Below are positions 23,090-33,689 of a stretch of 64,000 nt of DNA, piece by piece (position 1 is the stretch's first letter; each line of letters starts with the position of its first letter). The DNA lies in the NCBI RefSeq assembly GCF_003573695.1, contig NC_039358.1, positions 17,112,637 through 17,176,636 of the forward strand, in the 5' to 3' direction. Source of the stretch: Papaver somniferum (lineage: Eukaryota > Streptophyta > Magnoliopsida > Ranunculales > Papaveraceae). The notes under the pieces are model-generated. The model searched no databases. It was not told the origin of the DNA and saw only the letters and a program-made list of their open reading frames with translations. Made by a program: the position numbers and the translations under genes.

Positions 23090-23560
23090 GCAACATCAAC
23101 AAACATAGAAAAAAATCTGAAACTGTTCTAGCAAACCCATAAGAAATCAAAGAAGAAATAAATTTTTGAAACATGCCCTTGGTGCCTGTTTTAAACTATA
23201 TATACTCTTTTTCAAATGACATACTTTATTAGGAAATTCTGTACTAACAAACCCTAGTGGTTGTTTCATGTAAACATTCTCTATTAAATCCCCATGTAAA
23301 AATGCATTTGAAATATCCAATTGTCTTATTGACTATCCTCTTGTAACAATAATACATAAAACTATTCTGACTGTTGTTGATTTGACCACAGGACTAAAAG
23401 TTTCTCCGTAGTCAATACTATTTTGTTGATTAAATCCTTGGGTTACTAATCTGGACTTGAACCTGTCCACTGTCACATCTGATTTTAATTTAACCTTGTA
23501 TACCACACTTACAGCCTAATATATTCAGGTACAGGATCAACTAACTCCCATGTAACATTT
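23090..23560 (-). pseudogene. Copia reverse transcriptase fragment
   Basis: Translated on the minus strand in several frames: VYKVKLKSDVTVDRFKSRLV, then TQGFNQQNSIDYGETFSPVV, then [20 protein letters not shown] and LKQAPRACF. These are RT domain motifs (K-x-R-LV-x-QGF, ETFSPV, QLDVxNAFLHGxL). The YVDD catalytic box is missing because the insertion at 20385-23085 begins just before it. Stops occur after VTRG and near the start. Confidence 0.88.
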
Positions 23561-23860
23561 CTTTTTAATGCATCATTTTCATCTCTCATTAAAACTTGCC
23601 ATTTTGGATTTTGTATTTCTTCTTTAAAACATTTTGGTTCAAATGGAGTATTTAACAAAGAAGCAAGAGTAGATGGAAGGGGATATTTTACAGAATGATA
23701 TGAAATATGATCAGGAAAAGTTTTGGTTTTAAAATACCACTTTGAGATATTTTAATTATTTTGGAAGAAGGAATTGTAACTGATGAAACTGTTGATATAT
23801 CCTCTATAACATGAGAGTCAGAAGAGGGAATTTGAACTGAAGAGTGTGGTTGAGTATCTT

Positions 23861-24600
23861 CTAAATCATCAGAAAAATAAGTAGAATATGTAGAAAAATA
23901 AAACTCATTTTCATAGAAAACAACATGTCTAAATATATATATGTTCTTTTTGAAAAAGGATTATAACACTTATAACCTTTATGTAAAATATTGTATCCAA
24001 TAAAAACACACTTTACATATTTTGGAGATAATTTGTCAACTCTGGAATGACCCAAGAAAGGATAACAGACACAACCAAAGACTCTTAGTAAAAAGTAATA
24101 TGGAAGATCATTATACAAAATTTGAAAAGGAGATTTATTGTGAACAATAGGTGTATGAGTTTTGTTTATAAGATAAGTAGCTGCCAGAAAAGCATCATAC
24201 CAGTATTCTTTTAGACAAGATGCATTAAAAAGTAATATATTATTTCCCATTTCAGTAATGTGTCTATGCTTTCTTTCAGCAAGACCATTCTGTTCTGGTG
24301 TTTTAGGACAAAAAATTCTCAGTTGAATACCAGAAAAGTCTAAATTAGTGTGTTAGGACAATAAATTCTCAGTTGAATACCATAGGAGTCTAAAAAACCT
24401 TTAAAAGGACCTTTGACTAACTCACTTGCACCATCAGTTTGAAAAGCTAATTTTTTTGTTTTAAACAGATTTTCAGTTAAACTCTTAAAATGTCGAAAAT
24501 ATTGTAAAACTTCATTTTTAAGTTGGATTGGATAAACCCAATGAAACCTACTAACATCATCAATAAAGAGGATATAATACTTATGTCCTGCCAATGATGC
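23861..24600 (-). pseudogene. Copia integrase core and C-terminal region
   Basis: 24594-24340 encodes YYILFIDDVSRFHWVYP, EVLQYFRHFKSLTEN and LAFQTDGASELV, the first part of the integrase core with two of its catalytic acidic residues (FIDD and QTDG). At about 24300-24360 the sequence is partly duplicated (GTTAGGACA.TAAATTCTCAGTTG twice). 24250-23861 continues with SCLKEYWYDAFLAATYLINK and GCVCYPFLGHSRVDKLSPKY, the conserved end of Copia integrase. The block is in at least two frames and cannot give an active enzyme. Confidence 0.88.
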
Positions 24601-24794
24601 AACAGGAGCAGGATCGCACTCATCACAGTGAATTAGTACGAGTACAGATAAAGTATGAGAAGAAGATAATGTAAAAGGAAGTCTTTTACTTTTTGCTAAT
24701 TGACAGAGATGACATATAGTTTAAGAATTTGTAGACTTAACAATGATGTTTTTATGATTATAAAATTGTTGAATAATTTTTGAAGAAGGATGTC

Positions 24795-25262
24795 CTAACC
24801 TGCTATACCAAATATTAGAAGAAGCAACAAGAGATTAAAAAAAACATATTGCATCATAGTAGAAGTTATAGGATGCAAGTTATTAACCATTTTACACTTT
24901 GCTAATAGATCATGACTATGCAAATCCCTTATTTCATATCCTAAAGGATCAAAAGTAATATAACATGCATTGTCTTTTGTGAATTTAGCTACTGAGAGTA
25001 AATTATGTTTCATATCTAGCACATGTAAAACATTATCTAGTCTTAAAATTATTTTTGGTGTATGAACTTGAGCACTACCAGTAAGAGAAATAGTCAGAGT
25101 CTTACAATTTCCAATCATAAAGCTGTCCTTGCCCTTGTAGTTAGAAATATTGTGCAGCAAAGTCCTGTCTCCAGTCATATGAGTTGAAGCACCTCTATCG
25201 GAGATCCATATTATATTTAAAAATGATGGATCATCATTGACTGTTGCATTGTTGACATTCAA
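24795..25262 (-). pseudogene. Copia protease and pre-integrase region
   Basis: An open frame of 155 codons contains WISDRGASTHMTGD, the position of the retropepsin-type active site, then VLHVLDMKHNLLSVAKF and DPLGYEIRDL...LLAKC, the usual spacer and pre-integrase zone. The Copia active site is normally D-S-G-A; here it is D-R-G-A, so the protease would be inactive even though the frame is open. A zinc knuckle lies upstream (about 25405-25460). Confidence 0.85.
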
Positions 25263-25404
25263 ACTTGTGTAGGCATATTGAGTTGTACCAGAAGAAAAAG
25301 TTGTGTCATTTGAGCAATTAACTTGACCATCAGAATTGGCATAATTTACTTGATATCTATATCCAGATGAATTACCACCATTTTATTTTCCAGTTGGAGG
25401 TGGA

Positions 25405-25460
25405 TGATACCTGAAAAAACATCTTGTTGCAGTATGACCATTCTTTTTACATACCTGACG
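25405..25460 (-). pseudogene. Gag zinc knuckle remnant
   Basis: The minus strand reads RQVCKKNGHTATRC. A Copia gag knuckle is C-x2-C-x4-H-x4-C; the first Cys is Arg here, so zinc binding would be lost. The rest of gag toward 25900 is too degraded to model. Confidence 0.75.
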
Positions 25461-25914
25461 GAACACCTTTGAATAATCCAAGGTCTTCTATCTCCATTTG
25501 AGCTTAACCCATTTGAGGAATTTGAACTAGACCCTCAAACTGATCACGCCATAACAAATAATTTCAGCCATCCAATTTCATAAAAACAAAATTCGTTATA
25601 TTACTAAAGGGAAGAGAACATGAATTACCATTGCCAGCGGAAGTCGACAAATTGTTGCTAAATGAATTATTTTGTAGATGTACTTGAAATTGATTGAAAC
25701 TGTTGTTGTTGTTTTTATTGTTGATTATGTTGTGTAATTGTTGTTCATGTAAGTACTAGTTATGGTAGTTACCATAAAAAAAAATCAGATGAACCCTAAA
25801 ATTGAATTGGGGAAAAATTATTGAATCTGTATTTACCCAAATTGTTAGAAAAGCTGAAAATTATTGAAAAAGATTGTTAAGCTTTGAAGAAGGATCGTTA
25901 CTAGTCTGATACCA

Positions 25915-26133
25915 TGAGAATTATTAAGCTCTCATGATAATCAAGAAACTAAGATTGAAACAAAGATGAAAGAAGGAAAAAAGAAGATATTATTATATCA
26001 AAGTAACGTACATAGACAAACAGTATCCGGACACATTAAATAATGTCTGTTACAAAACTATGTCAAGGACCTTTCACTAAAAGGAATAATTGACTTTGTC
26101 AATACAATTAGACTTTGAATAACATTCCTATTA
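25915..26133 (-). repeat. Copia 5' LTR
   Basis: 219 bp copy matching 16594-16817. The tRNA-Met primer site TGGTATCAGA follows it on the minus strand. Confidence 0.85.
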
Positions 26134-26690
26134 AAATATTCATCTTTGTTGTCTCCGGCGTCAAAATATTCATCATCACTTATCTGACGACGGAATCTTC
26201 ATCGGTGATTTCTTTGACGACGGAAGCTTCGTCACTAGTTACAAAAGATTTGAGCAAATCACTCCTATTTTGGGAACACATATTTTCAAAGAAGAAAATC
26301 AAACTAAATGGTTGGATTTTAATTCTGAATTTCACTAGTTATTCATACTTGTATTTGTCTCACTACGATAATCCTTATCTTTCTTTTGTCGGATTTCTCG
26401 GTATTGTACTTTTACGATATATTCTTGTTACTTTATATTCTTTTATTTCCGATCATAAACTCATTGTAACCTCGAATTTCTACTAATGAAAAGGTTCTTT
26501 GTTTATCAAAAAAAGAAAAGAAAAAAAATCCATAAAAGCTACCATTTCCATACTAAACAAAACGTTCCTTGCAATTGGATCTTTTGGACTGGGAACCCTT
26601 GTAACAACCTTAAAAAAAAAATATGCCTTGTCTTACAAAAAAAAAAGAAAAAGAATAACCTAAAGAATATCCCACCCTTTGCAAAAAAAA
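26134..26690. other. Tail of the 15.7-16.6 kb duplication, then A-rich sequence
   Basis: 26134-26260 continues the duplicated unit seen at 16090-16160 (TTCATCTTTGTTGTCTCCGG, GACGACGGAATCTTCATC). 26480-26690 is A-rich low-complexity sequence. No gene is recognised. Confidence 0.6.
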
Positions 26691-27660
26691 AATCCTATTA
26701 TAAGGGCTCCAAATGTTTGGCTTTGAGGGTTCATCAGAAGAAAAAATCGATTTATGAAATAGCAATCAACAAAACCCCCTTATCTTATTTTTTTTATTAG
26801 GACTAGAATGCCCTCGATTAATTAGTGTTAAAAGATAAGCTAAACTAAATAATGTTAGTGATTAGATTAGACTAATAATTTGATTTACAATTAATTAGTG
26901 TTCGGAAATCAAAAATAAAAATACTTTTTTTTTTGAAAATTGAACTTACGGTTAAGAAATAAAATACACGGTTGGAAGTTTATATTTGTTTTTTATTTAT
27001 TATTTTTTTTTGAAAATTAAACTTACTGTTAGGAAATACAATACACGGTTGGAAGTTTATATTTTTCCAACATTAGCTAAAGTCAGAATAACTTACAGTT
27101 GGGAAAATTTTAAAAAGTAACCATTTACAGTTGGGATAATTTTGATTTTTGTTGTTGAAAACTTCATATACGGTTAGGAGTTCATATTTTCCACCCGTAA
27201 ACTAATTCTATGGTTGGGATTTCATATTTTCCAACCGTGTTCAGCTCTGAAACTAATTTTTAAATCCCTAGTTTAATCAAATTTAACATATTGATGCAAT
27301 AAAAAAAATGGATGGGTTTTTTAATTCTTGCCCGGTTGATGTCATTATTGGCTGAAATAATAGTTGTTGAAGAAGAAAAAATGGAAGAAGAGGAAGAAGA
27401 AGCGATGAAGGAGAAAAAGAGAGGAATAGTTGTTTTTTTTTTCTTTTCTTTTTTTGGTTTACAGTCGTGTTCTTTTTTTTTTCGCTAGGTTTAATTTTTT
27501 ATTTTAATTTTAATTAGATTAAGGTCAAGTAATTAAATTAGTTATCAAAGGGTATTTTTATAATTCTTATTACAGATTAGGTCCCCCTTCATCTATATTT
27601 AGGATTTTTAAATCCATAGGAGCCTCAAAATCAAATATTTGGATCCCATATAACAGGATT
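26691..27660. mobile_element. Non-autonomous TIR element with ACGGTTGGAA motif array
   Basis: Ungapped terminal inverted repeats of about 40 bp (26691-26730 and 27621-27660, roughly 80% identical by eye, beginning AATCCT.TTATA.GGG) enclose about 970 bp without coding capacity. The interior (26940-27250) holds about nine copies of a motif in both orientations (TTACGGTTGGAA / TTCCAACCGTAA). No target duplication could be fixed because the left flank is poly-A. The right half (AAAGGGTATTTTTATAATTC...ACAGATTAGG) is shared with the element split at 33224/48544. Confidence 0.65.
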
Positions 27661-28469
27661 CTTACAAAATAAACTCGGATGGAATTAGCGAACATAAATT
27701 TCATTAGAAAGATTCATTAGCTTTTTTTGATTGTTTTTCAAAAAAGTTTAAATCACTACTCATAGTTGAGGTAAGGGTTCGGATTCCATAATGTGAAAAC
27801 TACAGACAAACCCATTTTCCAGATTTTTTCCACTGTGAAACCCACGCCCAGAAAAACTCAGGCGCGCACCCATTTTCCGTGAGAAAATTTCTCACAAACC
27901 CAGAATTTGCAAAATTATGTTCCGGTCTATTTTTCTCTTCTCTTCTTTCTCTCATTTTCTACTGTTCTTCTCGTCTCTCTGTCGATCTCAATTCAAAGGA
28001 ATTGAGCTTGATTTTGTGTGAATAATCTCTAGGAAATTTAGTAGCTTGATGAATCGAGGGAGAAGGTGATGGTGGTGAAGTCGATTGAGCTCTGGAAGAA
28101 GAAGAAAAGGGTAAGCTAAAAGGGTAAGGAAATTGAAGTTAGGTCATGAAATTAGGGCTTCGTCTTGCAGTGGATATTTGATCTCATGACATGGAATTAC
28201 AAAGAAGAATAGGGAGAAAGAAGGGTTTCGGTGAGTTAATCTGAGACAGAAAAGTGGGAATCGTTGTTGAATCGAGAAGAAACTTTGGTGGTGATTTGAA
28301 TCAGGTTAGAACAAGTAGCTGCTGCCATGGTACAATTGGGATTGATGGTTGACCAACTTGTGCTATTGACTCTGTTTACGACTTGTTACGTTTAATCATC
28401 CTCTGTTAAAAGTGAAATACTCATAATTTTTGTTGAATTCTAACACATATCGACTTGAATTAATCGATT

Positions 28470-28935
28470 AGGGGGACCAAGCTTCAATCATAGGAGGTGC
28501 CATAGATTTTGTGAAAGAACTGGAGCAATTGTTACACTCTCTCGAGGCTAAGAAGAGAACGAGAACGTCTTCAGATGATGAGGATGACAATGAGAAGGTT
28601 GGTGCCGAAGAGAGGAGAAACAAAAACTGCGGTATTCATTCCTCATTGGCTTCATTTCTTGGGTTCTTCTCATCTCCCAAGTACACCTCTTACTCATCAT
28701 CCTTGTTTCTTAAAAATGATGATGGGGAGAAGATGAGGAGGAAGAGGAGGAGGTGATTAATGAGGATGAATTGAGGATGATGATCTCTAATAACATCAAG
28801 CACAGTATTAGTAATAAGCACGATTACTACTCTTTGTCATTGTTATCGCCATCTTCTTGATTGGGCGTGGACATTGAAGTTGTAGTGGTTCAAACACATG
28901 TGAACCTGAAAATTCACATTATGTGGTCCAAATTT
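28470..28935 (+). pseudogene. bHLH transcription factor fragment (subgroup Ia, bHLH94/96-like)
   Basis: Following an AG acceptor at about 28469, the translation reads [20 protein letters not shown] then [11 protein letters not shown]. This is the loop and second helix of plant bHLH subgroup Ia, in which the second exon begins at this residue. Next comes a Ser-rich segment, an acidic run and, in another frame near 28868-28912, DIEVVVVQTHVNLKIH, which matches the family's conserved C-terminal domain. The first exon with the basic region and helix 1 is absent upstream, and at least one frameshift lies near 28740-28760. DNA binding would be impossible. It is a truncated copy, probably moved by a transposon. 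Confidence 0.8.
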
Positions 28936-29570
28936 TCAGCAGTACCAACAACCAGTTACATCTGATTATCTAATTGACTATATGTTATTATTATTACTGG
29001 TTAACTCACTGCAAAGATATGACTTGTTGCCAGGCTTTAAGGAAAAATGGAGCACATTAACAACCACTGCTTACCAATCTTCTCGTAGGACTGCTGCTAA
29101 CCAGGTGAAAGAGTAGGGGAGAAGATGGTGGAAGCTGAGCACTGCTGATACCTATGTAAGGGATGATAGGACGATTTTTTTTATTTTTCATTTCTGAGTG
29201 TAGAAAAACAGCCTTTAATTCCAGGAAAAAAGTTGTGATGCTGCTTCTGCAGGAAAGGCAATGTGGAGCTGTAGCCTGTAGGTTGCAGGCAGCAGGACCA
29301 CCACCAGCACTGACCCTGAAAGTCTTGTGACCTGAGATTCTACTTCGACAACACAAGTCACAAAAAAGATGCCCACTCTGTTAGAGTAGTCAGTGTTATT
29401 GACCTTATTTTCTTAAAGGTCGACACTCATCTGTAAATCATGATTTTTATCTCTTTTTCTTAACAATCTTGTTTGTTTTCTTCGTTGTCTTAACCTTCCT
29501 TTCATTGGTTTTAAAAGACTTCGGGAAAATAGAAAAAATAATGAGTAAAGTAAGAAAATGGAGGTGTGAA
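28936..29570. other. Unassigned sequence between bHLH fragment and motif array
   Basis: No family features. The minus-strand ORF at 29057-29356 (99 codons) shows no recognisable domain. Confidence 0.4.
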
Positions 29571-29574
29571 TAGT

Positions 29575-30365
29575 GATGCATAACAGGTTATGCATCTACA
29601 AAATTTGTTGCATAAGTTGTTATGAATTCTCAAAATTTGTTGCATAACATGTTCTGCAACTTTTTTATTTTTGCATAACTTGTTATGCAGTCCAAAAAAC
29701 GGTTGCATAACACGTTATGCAACTACTTTTTTCTCAGTATTGAAACTAACAAAAAATAAGGTTGCATAACTTGTCATGCACCTACAATAATACTACATAA
29801 CATGTTATGCAGTCGTGAAAAATGGATGCATAACCTGTTATGCATCCGAAAATATGACTGCATAATGCATTATGCATCGAGAAAATTGTTGCACAATCTT
29901 TTATGCATCGAGAAAATAGATACATAACCTGATATGCATCCGTAAATATGGATGCATACTGCATTATGCATTAAATTTTATGTACGCACTAAAATCAACC
30001 AAAACAATGGTTATATAACTTGTTTTAGATGCATAATTTGTTATGCAGTCGAGAAAATGGTTGCATAATTCGTTATGCATCTGCATAATGTGTTATGCAT
30101 CGTTTTTGGTGGCTGCATAATGGTTATGTAGTCAGTTTTCGAAATTTTGCCTAAAACGAAGATCACTTCCGATATTTTCGTGAAAAAAAAAATTTGATGT
30201 TGTTGTTTGTACTCGTTGCGTAGCTCTCTTAAAAAGATTTCCAACAATATAAAATTTGTAAAATTTCAAGGCGCGGATTTTTAGATATGTTATATCCAAG
30301 TTGCGTTGTCAATTATACCCCTGATGCATAACCCGTCATGCGGATGCATAATCCGTCATGCAGAC
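29575..30365. repeat. Array of palindromic TGCATAAC-NN-GTTATGCA motifs
   Basis: About 17 copies of an 18 bp near-palindrome, roughly TGCATAACNNGTTATGCA, are spaced 20-50 bp apart (for example near 29578, 29670, 29703, 29762, 29825, 29858, 30057, 30082, 30326). Central dinucleotides and single positions vary and the spacers are unrelated AT-rich sequence. The palindrome is conserved more than the spacers, which suggests a protein-binding site or hairpin. Confidence 0.85.
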
Positions 30366-31002
30366 ATTTTTAATAGTTTCATATAATTATGGGTGTCACA
30401 GAAATAATTATGGGTGTCACGGAAATAATTATGGGTGTCACGGTACCTAAAATTAATTGTGAGCCTGACAATGAAAATATTTTTTTTTGGACCTGCGCCT
30501 AATTTTCCCCTGTAATTACCAAATTAATTCCCGTTTCCAAGAAATTTGGATGTAGCCCAAGCACCGCTACTCTACCCATCAAAAAAAAAAAAAAGAAGTC
30601 TTGGGCCTAGGTGGTTGACACTGTGACTCCAATTAGGCACACTTGGAGCAAATATTTCTTGGACTTGTGTATAAACGACAGGTCTACGCCATAAATTAAT
30701 GGCTTTGCTGGATACACCGTGATTTAACATTAGTCACTAACACACTGTAGGTTGCAATACACACAGAAATATATATAATATACACGCATAACATACAGAT
30801 TTGATCAATAATTTGCTTTAAAAACACCCCTCTTTTATAAAAAGAGGACTTCTGCCTACAAACCCAGGTAGGTATAAGTATAAAACTGTAAGTTGATAAC
30901 CAACTCAACTGTTTGGATGCTTACTTTTTATTCAAACAAACCACAAACATAGATACGCCCTTGAATACTTTTTTTGCTGCATCATATATGCATACCGATA
31001 GT
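30366..31002. other. Flank: GGGTGTCAC triplet repeat and MLP downstream region
   Basis: 30385-30445 has three copies of AATAATTATGGGTGTCAC. 30850-30960 aligns with the region downstream of the second MLP gene (AACCAACTCA.CTGTTTGG, TTTATTCAAACAAA.CACAAACATA), so it belongs to the duplicated MLP unit (3' UTR or flank). Confidence 0.55.
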
Positions 31003-31735
31003 TTATTCAGAAGAGCAAAGATAAGAATTCATGCCTTCAATGATCTTTTGGCACAGATCTAGATAAGCAATTGGAGCTGGAGAATACTCATTAACCTTCT
31101 CATATTCAATACTGAGACTCAGAATACCCCCGCATTCGTTAGCCTTTGGACTAACTGTAAGTATTAAATGGAACTTCTTGTAGTCATTCATCATATCACC
31201 TCCAACGGCACAGTGACAGATGGTCATTGTTTCGTCTGTGTACGTCGTCTTCTCTTGAACAGTAGTTAATGATTTACCCTCTGCAGATAGAATAGACATG
31301 TAAAAATGCGTCAAGATTAAGGAGCTGCATGTGTACTTGTTAAGTTTCATAACACATAACTACTAGGTGATGATATCAGTGTGATCTGTGTTCGTAACTC
31401 GCTAGTACCAAATTCTTTATTGATAAAAAAGAAAAAAAGGTTGCATAACACATGATTACAGTTATGTATAAAGGGAAAGCGATACGATCGAATAAGAAGA
31501 AAATGTCATCTAATAGTGATAGATATGATATTGATGTGCACATACCACAAGCATAGCCCCACTCCTTGACGCAGCCAGACTGAGCTCCATCTCCTTCGAT
31601 GACTTTGACGCTGGAGTAAATTTGAGGCAATACTTTTGGAAGGTCTTGGTAGTGCTTATACAATTTGTAATGCCCGTCAAGATTCGTCTTGATTTCCACT
31701 TCAGTCACCAGCTTCCCAACTAGACAAGGAGCCAT
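31003..31735 (-). CDS. Major latex protein-like (MLP/PR10, Bet v 1 fold) gene 1
   Basis: Two exons: 31735-31546 and 31280-31003, joined across a 265 bp GT..AG intron (donor GTATGTG, acceptor CTGCAG). The intron splits a codon after its first base, as usual for MLP genes. The product is 155 residues, normal for the family, with no signal peptide. It begins MAPCLVGKLVTEVEI. The glycine-rich loop is at about 50-57 (EGDGAQSG), followed by CVKEW, a YKKF segment near 101, the family-typical SIEYEKVNE, then SPAPIAYLDLC and a C-terminal helix ending LCSSE. MLPs have a hydrophobic ligand cavity. In poppy the wider family includes latex proteins and alkaloid-pathway enzymes (norcoclaurine synthase, thebaine synthase, neopinone isomerase). 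This one resembles plain latex MLPs most. Catalysis is not claimed. Confidence 0.9.
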
Positions 31736-31812
31736 TGATAGAAGAAGATCGTTTGTTGCTCTAGATAGAAATGTTTGAGAGATAAGATGTTTGTGAAGTG
31801 ATATTTGAAGAG

Positions 31813-31820
31813 TTTATATA
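31813..31820 (-). promoter_or_regulatory. TATA box of MLP gene 1
   Basis: TATATAAA on the minus strand, about 78 bp before the ATG. The second MLP gene has the same TATATAAA 80 bp upstream, with conserved sequence between (TCAAATATCACTTCACAAAC). The leader is short and both genes probably keep the same promoter. Confidence 0.75.
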
Positions 31821-31829
31821 GGAAATGGT

Positions 31830-32449
31830 AACAACTAAAGGTCATCAAAACTTGATTAGTGATAAAATTTTGATTACGTTATTTATTAATATTTTCCTTT
31901 GGTTTAAGGAAAATATGATCCGGCGATTACTTTTCCATCCCTCTAACGTTAGATGTAAAGAGTAACATGAAATGTCATACTCATACTTACTTATAATGCC
32001 TCTGGACCCCACTTTTCATTCACCCCTAGTATGACATCGGTGGGTGTTCTTGGAAATATTAGTGCATTATCAGGTCAAATTTAACGGTATGATGCTACTT
32101 TTTGGATGCCATTACTGGAGCTGCATGAGAGTGGGTTTTGTGGCTAACTAGAAGACAGAAAAGTGCCAAGAAGTAGTAATCTTAATAACCCTTTATCAAA
32201 TTATTTTTGATGATGGCAAATATACCCTTGATTTGATTACCGTTAGTTATGGTGATTAGTTAAACTATTACGATCGGTGAAAATCATAGCTGTTTTATCT
32301 TTTGATTTAGGAGGATCTTGATAATTATTTTCGAATTTTTTTTTTTGAGAATTTTGGAAGAATATTAAAAAACTCATATAACTTAACTCCTATTAATCTT
32401 TTGTTGTTTCTAATCCATTAAAGTACGTAAAAGATTTAAATATTTTTTG
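31830..32449. other. Upstream flank of MLP gene 1
   Basis: 31845-31920 aligns with sequence upstream of MLP gene 2 (AAAATATTAATAAATAA on the minus strand), marking the duplicated unit's promoter side. Beyond about 31930 nothing is recognised. 32160-32290 may hold the left end of the motif-array repeat that follows. Confidence 0.5.
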
Positions 32450-33224
32450 GTATTTACAGGTGGGAAAAGGTTATATCCCAGCTGAAACAGACACTTTACG
32501 ACTGAAAAATAAAGAACTTCCGACCGATAGTTTTTTTTTTATTCTTTTTTTTTCAGAACTACTTTCGGTTAGATTTTCCCAGTCGAAAGTACTAGTTATG
32601 GCGGGGAAATCCTAGCTGAAAGTAGTTCTTGAAAATCACACACACAAAAAAAAAATCGGCTGGGAAAACCTAGCCGGAAGTGGACCTCTGTTTTTTTTTG
32701 TTGGGATTATCAAAATGACTCACTGTTGGGAAATTCTAACCATTATGATTCACTACTACTTATGATTATTACAATGACTCACTATTGGGAATTCTTAGTT
32801 TCCCAACCATGTTTAATTTTACGGCTAAAAGTTTATATTTTCCAATCCGTAATATATGATTTACGGTTTGGAATGTAAGAACTCACAACCATAAAAAAGT
32901 TTCAGAAACTGGTATTTTTAACCTCAACTTGATCGAATCGAATTTTTATCCGGTTAAAAACAAAAATAAATGGTGGCTTTTCACAGTTTCTTTTTTCTGA
33001 TCATCATCCTCATCACGATGCGGTGGAGAAAGAAGATATGAAAAACAATAATGGATTTAGTTTTTTTTTATGATCATCATCTTTATCATGATGTATCAAG
33101 AAGAAGAGAAGGAGACGATAATAGTTTTGGGTTTTGTTATGATCATCATCTTTATCGTGAGAAGAGAATGAAAAGAAGAAGATAATAATTTTATGTTTTT
33201 TAAATTATTTATGGGTAAGGGTAT
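32450..33224. mobile_element. Motif-array repeat, left part (split by the 15.3 kb element)
   Basis: 32460-32900 contains inverted short motifs (CGGCTGGGAAAACCTAGCCG-type, GGTTAGATTTTCCCAGTCG, TACGGTTTGGAA). 32990-33180 has three imperfect copies of ATGATCATCATC.TTATC.TGA separated by about 60 bp. The repeat is interrupted at 33224 and continues at 48549. Joined, the flanks match the right half of the element at 26691-27660 (AAGGGTATTTTTA..TT...ACAGATTAGG). The left terminus was not resolved. Confidence 0.55.
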
Positions 33225-33689
33225 TGTAGATGGTGGATTTTCGACAAAGGCTAAAATCGTAAACTCATAATTATACGAAGCTCTGATTCAGCAATCAGAC
33301 ATGAGTATCGAGACATGGCTCTCTCATCGAATTCTCAACGGAGAGTACTTTCTCTCAGAGTACATGTAGATATATAGTCTCACAACTGGAAAACGGCATA
33401 TCTCATGAATACTGAATACTTTCAGTGATTATTTCTATATAGTATCACGAGATGGACGGCTCCTAAACAGTTTTCTCTGCTAGTATAGAGCGATAACGTC
33501 TTCAGGAACAAACAACAAGTTTACCCTGACTATATAAAGGATATGACTTACCGACAAGCTCATATCGGGATAATTAATGCTCCTAGACAGCTTGCTCTGC
33601 TAGTATAGAGCCACAAAGTTAATTATTCCTAATTAAGATTAATTCTGCCGTGACATTCACTACTGAATTTCCAGAATAATCTATTATTG

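Larger units (their letters stand above)
16594..26133 (-). mobile_element. Copia LTR retrotransposon, decayed, with nested insertions
   Basis: Short LTRs (25915-26133 as 5', 16594-16817 as 3' on the minus strand) flank a polyprotein remnant in Copia order: gag zinc knuckle, protease, integrase, RT, RNase H. The primer site TGGTATCAGA (rc at 25905-25914), complementary to initiator tRNA-Met, adjoins the 5' LTR. The polypurine tract GAGGGGGGC (rc, 16818-16826) adjoins the 3' LTR. Flanks read AAATC and AAATA, an imperfect 5 bp duplication. Reading frames are broken throughout. A solo LTR (17284-19769) and another insertion (about 20385-23085) split the element. Confidence 0.88.
27800..30540. mobile_element. 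Possible gene-fragment-carrying transposon (ends uncertain)
   Basis: A left block near 27800-27900 (GTGAAAACTACAG..AAACCCATTTTCC, later ACTCAGGCGCGC) and a right block near 30430-30520 (rc GGGGAAAATTAGGCGCAGG..CC, later GTCAGGCTCAC) look like a poor inverted pair. Between them lie a piece of a bHLH gene (28470-28935) and a palindromic motif array (29575-30365). This would fit a Pack-MULE-like carrier, but the terminal match is weak and no target duplication is seen. Confidence 0.3.

Noticed and set aside
32160..32230. Left inverted terminus for the repeat ending at 48660
   Set aside because: The match to the reverse complement of 48600-48660 is too weak to call.
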